Source: Spinacia oleracea
Lineage: Eukaryota > Streptophyta > Magnoliopsida > Caryophyllales > Amaranthaceae
Length of the DNA: 64,000 nucleotides
Assembly: GCF_020520425.1 (NCBI RefSeq)
Contig: NC_079488.1
Location: 88,269,285-88,333,284, forward strand
Reading direction: 5' to 3'
The notes beneath the pieces are model-generated. The model was not told where the DNA came from. It saw nothing but the letters and a program-made list of their open reading frames with translations, and searched no databases. Both the position numbers and the translations under genes were made by a program. Numbering within the stretch: the stretch's first letter is position 1; every line of letters starts with the position of its first letter. Positions 21,673 through 32,134 of the stretch are shown in pieces.

Positions 21673-24424
21673 ATTAAAAACTACAATTGAAAAGAATAAA
21701 CAAATAAATAACCATTCACAGTTTCTCTTAATAAACTTAAATTCTAGCATACATGCGTAATTCAATGTTTATTAAGCATTTTATTCAAGTTATGTGTTCC
21801 GGCAGGTGTGAATAAAATGATTCCAAGATCCTAAAATCATTGAAGAACTAAGCACAGTTTGTTGACTTAATCCTAGAACATCTTAGGTAAGCAAAAGCCT
21901 TTTGCTAATAGTCTAGAAACTATTCTTGGTTGATAGGTACGTCTAAGAACTTATTAGGTAAACCTATCGATTTTGCCACGACATAAAAGGACTCCTTACT
22001 TATATCGTTGAGTTTCACCAAAACTAACATGTACTCACAATTATTTGTGTACCTTGCCCCTTTAGGACCAATAAGTAACACCTCGCTGAGCGAAAACTAT
22101 TACTAGATTGATGTAAAGGATATCCAAGCAAGTGTATATTTTGGCATGGCACCTTTTAACTCAATTTTTAAGTTTGGAACTTAAGGCTCTTACTATGTTG
22201 GTTAGATTTTAAGTGAACTAAAATCCTTAATCATGCAACATAATCAAGCTTTTGATCTCATGCATTTTAAGACATATTTAAAAGCAATAAATAACTTAAA
22301 ACATGCATAAGATAAATGTGATCTAGTATGGCCCGACTTCATCTTGAAGCTTTAACTTCAAAGTCCGTCTTGAAAATCTCCGTGGGAGGCACCATTTTCT
22401 TCAAATAGGATAAGCTATAACTAATTACAACTATTTGATGGTACGCAGACCATATTTGAATTGAAAAATAACTTTGGTACTTTAGACCAATTACATTCAA
22501 ATTAATGGTACGCAGACCATATTTTCTATCCTATTTGGGCCATACTAGTCACTTCATAACCTGCAAAACAGTACATATACAATATATACCATTCACCCAT
22601 TCATTATCATGAATGGCCCACATAGCTGGTTAGTAAAACACATTATGCATCACGTAAACATTTGCAGCAATTAATCAAGGGCACTAATAATCTACCAATT
22701 ATTCAGTCCTTATTAATTCTAATCAAGTTGTTTTAACCTTAAGGATTTGTAGACCTAATCAAGAGTTTTATGACTAAAAGGGCTCCCACTTAAACCAATA
22801 AATTCATATGCTTTACTAATTTTAAACATAAAAATGTATTTCAAGTCTAACCGGAAACATACAAATTTAATTAAAATTTAAAGCTCATATAAATTTATAA
22901 TTGAATCCAAAAAGTTTAATTTAATTTCAGTCGTATTTAAATTAATTCATGATTTTAATTTTAGTAAAATAATTAGAATAAATAAAATTTATTATAATTA
23001 CAATATTCAAAATTAAAATCCAAGAAAATAATTTAAATTATTAATTTTAAAATTAATTAAAATTACGTAAACTGAAAAATTTCAAATTAAACATTCAGAA
23101 CGATTTAATCGCAACGCAAACACCCTACGCATTGCACGCCCATGGGCCGCACGCACACATCCATTGCTGGCCATGTGCGCGCAGCCCATGCGCTCGTCGC
23201 ATAGCTGCTGCATCTTCCATCGCAAGCCATCGCACGCTGTGGTGCTCGCTGCGCGCGCGCCAGCGCTCGACGCACGCGAGCCATCGCTCGCTGTACGCGC
23301 TCGCCAGCGCTCGCTGCGCGCGCTCCATCGCTCGCTGTGCGCGCGAGCCATCGCTCGCTGTGCGCGCGCGATCAACGCTGGGCGCAGCGCTCGTGGCACG
23401 AGAGCTTGCGCTCGCTGCGCGCGAGGCTGCGCGCCCTTGCGCGAGGCAGTGCGCGTTGTGGCGCAGCTCGCTTGCTGCCCACACGCGACTGCCATGGCTT
23501 GCCTTTCGCCCATGCCCATTCGTCCATAGCTCGTGGCCCACGACACAAGGCAGGGCTGCTGCCTTGTGCTCGTGCACCATGCCTTGCTCATTGCATTCGT
23601 GCCGCACGGGCGACGAGCTCCCTTGCTCGTCGTCGCATGCCCGCACTATACAACACCCCTTAAGGGTAACACGAAGCGTCCATTGCTTTGTGCGTGCAAG
23701 TTATATGAACGAATCGCATAAAAATTTAAAATTTATATTTAAAATTAATGACAAATTAATAAATAATATTAATTTCATAATTTTAGGGCGAAAAATCGAA
23801 AATTTATTATTCAATTGATTTCCGATTGTTATGGATTCAAGTCTAGGTCATAAAAATTTAAAATTTATCATAAATTTACAATTTTTATGGTGGTTTTTAA
23901 TCATAGGTTTCTAATTAAATTATAATTAATTATGAAAATCAAATTAATTCTAAATTATTCTAATTTTCAACAAATTAATCATAATTACAAATTAGATTGC
24001 ATAATTAACAAGGCTAGGCATTCAAACTTGTTAAACGTATACAGTAGGTCAATCAAAAATTCAAGATTTATCAACAAGAATCGCAAATATTTAATTTAAC
24101 ATCTTAAATTTACGAAATTTTGCATTCGAAAAACTAAAACCTTCGAAAAGTCATAGTTAGGCTTCGAATTTGAGAATTCTGGGTTCGGCAGAAAAATACT
24201 GTTTTTGTCAAAATTTTAGAATGCCTTTTACATGCGGAATTGACACAAAAATCACTCGATTTGGATGAGTAACGAAGAAACTGCCGAAAAACTGCGTACG
24301 TATAATTAAATAAACGCAATTTGCAATTAATTAACAATTACAAAAATTAATCACCCCTTTTAATTCTTGCAAATTTGTAATATTTAACCATGTTCATGCA
24401 ATTTAGATGATGAAAATAATAAGA
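21673..24424 (-). other. Copia leader between primer-binding site and gag, with GC-rich repeat block
   Basis: A 2.75-kb untranslated leader, long for a Copia. Most is AT-rich. At 23105-23660 it changes to a strongly GC-rich, low-complexity block built from short words such as GCTCGCTGCGCGC and GAGCCATCGCTCGC. This block gives long open frames on both strands, rich in Ala, Arg, Ser and Cys. They are a by-product of composition and I do not call them genes. The block may have been acquired, or may act in RNA packaging or translation; neither can be shown here. Confidence 0.7.
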
Positions 24425-24438
24425 GGCTCGTGATACCA
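24425..24438 (-). other. Copia primer-binding site (initiator tRNA-Met)
   Basis: Minus strand TGGTATCACGAGCC starts one base after the 5' LTR. It matches the 3' end of plant initiator tRNA-Met (TGGTATCA...GAGC) with one extra base. Confidence 0.8.
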
Positions 24439-24439
24439 C

Positions 24440-25809
24440 TGTTAGGTTATGATACATATGACAATACATAAATCATGCGGAAACAACCATTAAGCCAGGA
24501 ATACATATTATTTACACATAATCATATAGCATAATTTAGATGCATACTCTTTGTTGCGTGCCTTCCCTAGCTGCGCCCGAACCGAACAAGAACAAGTCTT
24601 TAGGACTCCAAGTGTCGTCCCTCCGTAGATAGTCCACAACACGTCCGGATCCGCCTTAAGATTGACCAACTAGAATCGCCCTTAAGGTACTAGAATTTTC
24701 GGCACTCTTAGGTAAGAAATATGGCTGAATTTTTCTCTCAAAACTCACTTTGAATACTTGAATTAATCTCTGAAAATATGTGACCCTAGGCACGTATTTA
24801 TAGAGTTATGGAAAGGGAATTGGAATCCTAGTAGGACACGAATTAATTAAACTTAGAATCCTACAAGAACTCTAATTAATTAATTTATCCTTTTAGGAAT
24901 AGGAATTTAATCATATACTAACTCTAATAGTTTTAGGAATCATGCATGAACACAAACTCACACACACACGGCAGCCACGAGGGCCGCCCATGCGTGTGCG
25001 TGCGAGCAGCAGCCCACGCAGCGAGGCCATGGCCTTGGCGCGCGCTGGGCCTGCCTTGCGGTGGGCCTGGGCGCTGCCTTGGCTGGGCGCGCATTTGGCT
25101 TGCTGGGCGATGGCCCGACTTCGTGCTGGGCCTTCGTCCGGCATGCCTCGTCCGATGCTAATTCGTACGATACGCTTCCGATTAAATTCCCGGTTCCGGA
25201 ATTCATTTCCGATACGAACAATATTTAATATTTCCGATTCCGGAATCAATTTCCGTTTCGAACAAATATTTAATATTTCCGTTTCCGGAATTATTTTCCG
25301 ATTCCGATAATATTTCCGATTCTGACAATATTTCCGTTTCCGGCAATATTTCCGATTCTGGCAATATTTCCATTTCCGATAATATTTTCCGATACGTACC
25401 ATGTTTCCGTTTCCGGCAACATCTACGACTTGGATAATATTTATATTTCCGATACGATCCATATTTCCGTTTCCGGCAACATCATCGTTTCCGGAGTATT
25501 CATTTCTTGCCTGTGACGATCTCAGCTCCCACTGAAACCAAGATTCGTCGATTCCGAATATCCATAGATGGAGTATCTAATGCCATTAAATACTTGATCC
25601 GTTTACGTACTATTTGTGTGACCCTACGGGTTCAGTCAAGAGTAAGCTGTGGATTAATATCATTAATTCCACTTGAACTGAAGCGGCCTCTAGCTAGGCA
25701 TTCAGTTCACTTGATCTCACTGAATTATTAACTTGTTAATTAATACTGAACCGCATTTATTAGACTTAACATAGAATGCATACTTGGACCAAGGGCATTA
25801 TTTCCTTCA
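24440..25809 (-). repeat. Copia 5' LTR
   Basis: 1370 bp, the same length as the left LTR and differing by seven observed substitutions, six of them transitions, with no indels. The promoter TATA box lies at 24795-24802 on the minus strand. Transcription would run leftwards through gag-pol. Confidence 0.95.
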
Positions 25810-26129
25810 GTAGGAAAGGATGTGGTTGGTTTTATTGGGTTGATCCTGATGTTGTGGAGTGGCAAAGAGTCGTGACGAATGAATTGGTGGTGGAGAAGAG
25901 ATTGCTGAAAACAGAGTTGAGGGTCATGATGACAGAATTGCAGAAGTTGGAGGATGACAAAGCCCTTCTTGTTGCTGCCAATGAGAGGCTTGAAAGGATA
26001 TGCAATGGTGGAGTGGCTGGAATGAAGGGGACAAAGGATAAGGGCCAAGAAATTGCCCATTCTGTATTTTGGTTTGTTGTAGGATTAGTTGTTTGTTGTG
26101 TGTTGAAGTTTGTAATGAAGTTCCTCTAG

Positions 26130-26704
26130 TGTAAACGCGACAATGGAACGGGAAATTGGATTTCATGTAATGTAATGTAATGTTGTTGACATTAGTTGAC
26201 TCTAATCATTTAATAATGGTAATTCTAGCTTATGACAATATCTTTTTGCATTAACTTGTGTTCGATTATTAGCTCCGTTTAATTGTGTACCGATTAAAAC
26301 TTGGTTAGTATACGTGCTCGTTTCACCTATCATTCACCACAGAGGATAAATCTATAAATTAGGTAAAGTCCTTGAAGTCAACGGGAGTCAACTTTGGTCC
26401 ATTGACTTAGTTTAAATGGAGGACAATTTTTTCTCAAATGAACCACACCTGAACATCATATATTCATAACAACAATTCAACAAGTGAACAACAAGAACAA
26501 CAACTTGTTAAACCTGCACTTAACTGAAACGAGCCACGCGTGAGCCGAGCTCGAACGTCAAATATAATTAAGGGGCAAATGAATCTTTACACAGTGTTCC
26601 AATGTAAACCTTGCACCTAATTAGAATTGTCATTGCCAAAATGTAACCTTGTTGCTAATTAGAAACCTTAACTACTTGTTCAAAGGAATTACAACCAACA
26701 ATAC
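26130..26704. other. Spacer between the convergent MULE genes
   Basis: Contains the 3' ends of both MULE transcripts. A short TGTAATG repeat lies at 26166-26183. No coding or structured feature is recognised. Confidence 0.5.
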
Positions 26705-27946
26705 TTAAATATGCCACACTGGTTTCTTTGTTGTCTGCAATTTGGGTCTGAGTTTTGGAGGGAGTGATGTTTGAGGCTGATGAGTTGATGTTTGGCTGGA
26801 TGGACCTGGATGTTGACTTGCTGTCTGACCTGGTTGCTGACTTGAGGTCTGACTGAGTGGAGTAGGTTGATAACTCCCTGTCTGACTGGATTGAGGTGGA
26901 GCATTAAATGTCTGTTGCATGGTAGATGCACTCGAGTTTTGTTGCTGTGGTTGAGTCACTGATTCAGCATTATACCTCTGCATACACAACAGAAACACAT
27001 ATTGTTAATGACAACAGAAACACAGAAACAGATTCAGCTCTAAACAACAGAAACAATGTAAATACATGACAAAAACTCACCCTTAAAACTCTTGCAGCCC
27101 TCTTGTTTCTGTCAGCAACAACCCATGGGTTCTTGGAGGGATCCCTCCCTGGTTCCTTGGGCTGAATAACACCAGGTGGATTATTGCACTTTCTCTTGTT
27201 GTGGCCTGGTTGTTTACAGTTTGAGCAGTTATTCGGCTTTTTCCCCGCTTCACAAACCTCTCCTCAGCATCCTCACCTGCTTCTTTCTTTCTCTTATGTG
27301 ACTTAGGCCTTCCTGGCATTTTCCTTAACAGTGGAGGCAAAGGTCGAGGCAAATCTGTTTTCTTCCACTGCTTCATCCCGGGCATTGGCTTGATATGAGG
27401 CGAGTAAGTTGCTAAGTATTTGGCCTTTGAGTAACACTCATGAACAAAATCTTCAGGCCTCCACCTCTTCTTCACAATACATGCATAAGCATGTGGACAT
27501 GGTATTCCCGTTAACTCCCACCTAAAGCATGTGCATGTCAACTCCTTCAAATCTACCACATGCCTATCAAAAGCAGTTTCCACCTCCCACTCATCTAATC
27601 TAGAAGGACAGACTATACAATTCAAAGATGCTTCATAAACCCAAGCTAAAACCTTCTCAACAAATGGCATAAACCTCCCCTCATACTTTTGAATACCCTC
27701 CCACTTCTCAGCATTCCTTCTCATTACGTACCTCCTAATCCAATCTAGGCAGGTTATTATTGGTTTATCCCTAGCTTCCCTTATCACAGCATTAAATGTC
27801 TCACAAAGGTTGTTGAGCAACATGTTAGACCTAGAATTCGATCCAAATGCATGTCTACACCAATGAACAGGAGGTATGTCACTCAAGTAGTTATATGCAT
27901 CCTCGTTTAGCTCTTTGATTTCAGCCATGTAAGAATCATGCCAATG

Positions 27947-28698
27947 CTATACATTTAACAAACAAAAACAAGGATGACATCAACAAACAATAACAAATGC
28001 TATACATTTATACATTTAGTGCGATTAAGTCCCGACTCGGGTACGTGTCCAAGTCACGATTCGGGAACGTGTCCAAGAAGCATGCTTTACTTTTCTACCC
28101 TAAACACACATGCTTTTAAAATAAAATCACAAGTGCAACCAAATTTAAGAATACGAGTCGATTTCTAAAATAAAATCACAAGTGCCGCCAAATCTAAGAA
28201 TACGAGTCGATTTCTAACATGAAAGCCTAAATGCAACTAAATCTAAGAATACGAGTCGATTTCTAACATGAAAGCCTAAATGCAACTAAATCTAAGAATA
28301 CGAGTCGATTTCTAACATGAAAGCCTAAATGCAACTAAATCTAAGAATACGAGTCGATTTCTAAAATAAAATCACAAGTGCCGCCAAATCTAAGAATACG
28401 AGTCGATTTCTAACATGAAAGCCTAAATGCAACTAAATATAAGAATACGAGTCGATTTCTAACATGAAAGCCTAAATGCAACTAAATCTAAGAATACGAG
28501 TCGATTTCTAACATGAAAGCCTAAATGCAACTAAATATAAGAATACGAGTCGATTTCTAACATGAAAGCCTAAATGCAACTAAATCTAAGAATACGAGTC
28601 GATTTCTAACATGAAATCCTAAATGCAACTAAATCTAAGAATACGAGTCGATTTCTAACATGAAAGCCTAAATGCAACCAAGTTGAAGAATAGCAAAC
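27947..28698. other. Transposase intron 3 with minisatellite
   Basis: The donor lies at 28698 and the acceptor at 27947 (minus-strand gene). Most of its length is the 49-bp tandem array described next. It also has a pair of CGGGTACGTGTCCAAG / CGGGAACGTGTCCAAG words at 28029-28077. Confidence 0.7.
28115..28690. repeat. 49-bp tandem repeat array, about 11-12 copies
   Basis: The unit core is AAGAATACGAGTCGATTTCT, repeated every 49 bp. Two unit types alternate: one continuing AACATGAAAGCCTAAATGCA, the other AAAATAAAATCACAAGTGCC. The second type occurs at the start and again in the middle, which suggests block duplication of a mixed array. It is a continuous tandem array without unique spacers, so it is not CRISPR-like. 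Confidence 0.9.
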
Positions 28699-31137
28699 CT
28701 TAGTTGTTGATCTTGGTGCTGCCCAAAACAGGTCCTTATAGGCTGTGCCACTGAATTTATTCTTGAAGTTAGCCCATATGTGTCTAGCACAAAATCTGAC
28801 CTCGGCTTTTGAACTCACAACAGATATAGCATCCAATAGTCCCTGAATTGAAACAATAAACAGAAACACAAGGTTAGTAAACCATCCAGAAACTGTACCT
28901 CATTGAACAAAAGAATAAAACTATATTACCTTTTGCCTATCAGACATAAGAGTCAATCCTTCTCCGTCATGGTGTCCTATGTCCTTCATCAGCAAATCAA
29001 GAAACCATATCCAACTGTCAGCATTCTCAACTTCCACCACTGCCCAAGCTACGGGGAAAATATTGTTATTTCCATCTTTGCTCACAGCCACTAAGATCAT
29101 TCCTGGATGAGCCCCTTTAAGGTGACAACCATCTACTCCAATTAGGGGCCTACATCCACTCTTAAAACCCACTTTGAGAGCCTCAAAACAGACGTACAAT
29201 CTTTGAAAGAACGGAGTGGGGTTGTCTCTAATCTGGCATTGTACATAGGCTGAAGAACCAGAATTGTATTGAAGAATTGCATACCGATAGTCATACACAG
29301 CAGCATACTCATCTGCAGCATCCCCATACATAATCAATTTGGCTCTAGCCCTAGCAAACCATGACTTGTAGTATCCAATATGTAGCCCCGTTTCCTTGTA
29401 AACCCTTTCCCTAAACTTAACAAGCCTCCAATATGGTTCTGACCTCCACTCCTCCAAATACTTCTCAGCTAACCACTCCGATGTGATTTTAGAACTTGAA
29501 TGAACCACACCACAAGTATGCTTTAACCTTAAAGACTTGATCTGAAACATTTCTTCCATCCTTAGTTTCTTCACATGAATCTTAAACCTACACTTATGTG
29601 GATCATCACACACACACTTTACAAGCTTTGCATGATTTTTATCCCATGGACAACTACATCTATACCTACAATACACACTCACCCTCTTCCTTCCATTATG
29701 AAGAAGGTAGTAATCGCAGTGGTTCTCGATCGAATGATACCTTATCGCTTTCCTAACAGCATGAACACTCGGGAACTTTAAACCCAAACTGAGCACAATC
29801 TTTTTCTTGAAGTCTGACTCTGGATTAAAGGTAGGGTATGGATCTACTTCATCATCTGAACCACAAAGACTTCTAAGCTCCTCTGAATCATAATCCACCT
29901 CATGTTCTAGATCCACTTGTTCTTCCACCTCAGGTGCTGCAACCTTATCTACCCTCTTATTTCCCCTCAACACAGTAGACAATGGCTCACAGAAAAACTC
30001 ATCCTCCTCTAGTTGTTTTCTGTCCTCTTCCCCTGGTTCAAATTCCACATCTAAATCTGAAAAGTCTGAATCACTTTCAGACCAATCACCAAACTCATCA
30101 TTTTCAAATAAACAGTCCCCAGGATTCTTTTTCTTTCCTTTCCCCTTTTTCTTCCCTACTTTTCCTGCTTTTCCTTTGACCTTTTTCCCCTTCTGTGCTA
30201 CACTCTTTCTCCTAGGGGTAGAGGTCTTCAAATCTGGACTAAGAAGAGGTGGGTTTGCAGGCAGAGGTGTTTTTGAAGGTTTTGTGGGAGTGGTGGTGGT
30301 ATGAGGAGGGATTTCTGTTGGTTATGTACTTGGAGTGTGAGGATCAGCTGAAGATATATTTGAGGGAATAGGTTTAGGAACACTTGCTTTGACAGTGGCT
30401 GAAGCAATTGGCTTTTTTAATTGGGTTTTGTTGGGTTCTTTTACAGTGGATGGATTCTCACTTGGCCCTGTACCCTTTCCCATGTAAATCACATCAGGAT
30501 CAAAACCAAGCCTTGGGCTTCTCCTAACTGGGGAAAACTTTGACTGAAGTGGTTCCATTTTCACTTGTTTTAGGGTCACTATTGATGGGCCAGCAGGTTT
30601 GGTTGTAATGGGCTGGGTCAGTGTTCTTTGTGGCCCAGAAGGATTGCTTTGTGTAGCTTGTTTCAGTGGTCTTGGTGGTTTAAAGTTGGCAGTTTGGTAG
30701 GTAACAGATGGGTAAATAAAAGCTGGTTTGGATTCCTCAATAATGTACAAAATCACCCTGTTAGACCCATCTTTTGTCTCCAATAACCTCCCTATATCAT
30801 CATGAGTGTGTATAATCTTCCTACCCTTAGTCAAATTCATCCCATGTAGCCTAAACCATACACTGAAATTCTCAATAATCCTCCCTATAGTTCCACTCAT
30901 CCCTTTCATTACAAGCTCCCTCAAACTAAAAACAGTTAACTCATGCAACCACACTGTCAATCTAGTATACAACTTCCCACCAACATAATCAGTTTCCCCC
31001 TTATTGAAAACAAACTTTCCCCCCATCCATATTGCAAGATCAATGTAACCCAACTGCTCATTCCTACAATTTTAATTACCAAAAAAAATTAACTGCAAAT
31101 CAACAGTGATTACAAAAATTAAAAAAAATCCCAAATC

Positions 31138-31180
31138 GAGTACATGTCCAAGTCCCGACTCGGGTACGTGTCCAAGTGTT
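31138..31180. repeat. Copy of the GACTCGGGTACGTGTCC motif in transposase intron 1
   Basis: Direct copies of CCGACTCGGGTACGTGTCCA occur here and at 28030-28050, each followed or preceded by a second weaker TGTCCAAG copy. Both sites are in introns of the same transposase gene. The role is unknown; they could be part of an intronic repeat or a binding site. Confidence 0.5.
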
Positions 31181-31917
31181 CGACTTGGTTACACAACACG
31201 AAGAAAAAAGTAACCACATGTAATCACTGTAAACTAATAAACTAATCAGTTATACTAATCTAATTTTTCCAATAATAAACAATTATTTCACAACACTAAT
31301 CCAGAAACCCAATCCAGAAACCCTAGACATTAAAAAATTAGGGGTTTTTCAATTAAACAATCAATTAATCATTATTCACATTAAACAATCATTTAAACAA
31401 TCATATTAAGGTTTCCAACAACATTAAACAATGAATTCGTGGATTTCAATGACAATAAAAAATTAGGGTTCTTGATTCAAAATTTCACAGTGCAATTAAA
31501 AAATTAGGGATTCCTAATTAAACAACTAATTAACCAATAATATCACATTAAACTACTAAAATCGCATTGTTTTAACTGTTTAATACCTGATTTGGGATCC
31601 ACCTTGTCGGTTCGTTGGCATTATCCCCTTTCCCTTATCCTTTGGACCACTTCCTGTCGTTTTCATCTTTCCAAGATCTCCTTTTGGACCACTGCGCGTA
31701 AGAAAGAGAAGAATCTCTTGACTTGAAGAAGATTCAGAAGTGTAGCATCATCAATTATGGCTTTAGGGTTTGTGGTTGAGATTGAAGGAGAGAAGAATAA
31801 ATGTGAAAGCAGAGGAAAAGAAAAATGACGGAGGAAAGAGAAAGGAGAAGATAGAAGTTGGTGGGAAAGTAAATGGGGGGACATAGGGGTAATTTTGATT
31901 CTGAAAATGGAGGGAAA

Positions 31918-32081
31918 CGTTGGAGGTGGGGCCCACAAACGGAGGAATTTGACAGAAACTGTTACAAGGTAGTGTTACTCAACCTAACCAAACTTATAAG
32001 GTAGAAAAATTTAAAAAAAAATTTATAAGGTAGTAATTCACAAAACGTCCAAACTTAAAGGTAGTGTTGCACAAAATTTCC
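31918..32081 (-). repeat. Right terminal inverted repeat of the MULE
   Basis: 164 bp, minus-strand start GGAAATTTTGTGCAACACTA. The 9-bp duplication ATAAAATTA follows at 32082-32090. The transposase start codon lies about 250 bp inside it, so this repeat probably held the transposase promoter. Confidence 0.92.
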
Positions 32082-32134
32082 ATAAAATTAACTAGATTTT
32101 AGCCGATACATGAATTTTTTTATTAAATTGTTAA

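Larger units (their letters stand above)
15473..25809 (-). mobile_element. Full-length Ty1/Copia retrotransposon
   Basis: 10,337 bp on the minus strand, with two 1370-bp LTRs (TG...CA), primer-binding site, intact gag-pol and polypurine tract, all in the right order. The target duplication GTAGG is at 15468-15472 and 25810-25814. I count seven substitutions between the LTRs (about 0.5%), so the insertion is young, in the order of a few hundred thousand years under usual plant rates. It is potentially autonomous, because the polyprotein has no stop or shift. The lineage is not fixed; the PPT and gag resemble Angela/BARE-type elements. Confidence 0.95.
15338..26129 (+). pseudogene. GRF-type zinc-finger / coiled-coil / membrane-anchored protein of the MULE, split by Copia
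   Basis: Exonic parts are 15338-15472 (45 codons) and 25815-26129 (104 codons plus stop). Between them sits a Copia with a GTAGG duplication. Removing the element and one GTAGG restores one frame of 149 codons, so the gene was intact when hit. The N-terminus has the GRF zinc-finger pattern: CYCG, W..DNPGRKF..C, then C..FYW.D. The middle (about 60-105) is a predicted coiled coil rich in K, E and L. The C-terminus has a hydrophobic segment (HSVFWFVVGLVVCCVLKFV) that should anchor it in a membrane. GRF fingers bind nucleic acid in other proteins. In plants, stand-alone GRF proteins of this shape are common but of unknown role. Here it is the second gene of a MULE. Function unknown. Confidence 0.75.
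26705..31666 (-). pseudogene. mudrA-like: MURA-type MULE transposase, two disabling lesions
   Basis: Predicted exons: 31587-31666 (start), 28930-31063, 28699-28842, 27081-27946, 26705-26977, with GT/AG junctions and fitting phases. N-terminal region (exon 2): PB1-like domain as in plant MULE transposases (LAIWMGGKFVFNKGETDYVG). A basic/acidic linker follows, then the FAR1/MuDR N-terminal domain with Cys/His (CRYRCSCPWD). The MULE catalytic domain has IGVDGCHLKG and LMSDRQK supplying two of the DDE acids. Exon 4 has the SWIM zinc finger (CTCFRWELTGIPCPHA) and a CCHC knuckle (CSNCKQPGHNKRKC). The tail is Gln/Ser/Pro-rich. Lesions: an in-frame TAA at 30322-30324 between the PB1-like and catalytic parts, and a frame change near 27250-27268 (a GA-rich spot) that puts the knuckle out of frame. 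It catalysed cut-and-paste of the element. Confidence 0.88.
14723..32081. mobile_element. Two-gene Mutator-like element (MULE), split by a nested Copia
   Basis: Complete Mutator-superfamily DNA transposon: 164-bp terminal inverted repeats, 9-bp target duplication, and a MURA-type transposase gene. Total span is 17,359 bp. Removing the nested Copia and one GTAGG copy leaves about 7.0 kb. Two genes are transcribed towards each other from the two ends: a GRF zinc-finger protein from the left and the transposase from the right. The same convergent layout is known for mudrA and mudrB of maize MuDR. The transposase has a nonsense codon and a frameshift, and the GRF gene is split by the Copia, so this copy is no longer autonomous. 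The outer left end lies 293 bp upstream of the kinesin ATG. Confidence 0.92.

Noticed and set aside
23082..23818. Several long Ala/Arg/Ser-rich frames on both strands
   Set aside because: Composition artefact of the GC-rich leader block of the Copia; no conserved motif and mutually overlapping.
28115..28690. CRISPR-like array
   Set aside because: Continuous 49-bp tandem repeats with no unique spacers, in a plant intron.
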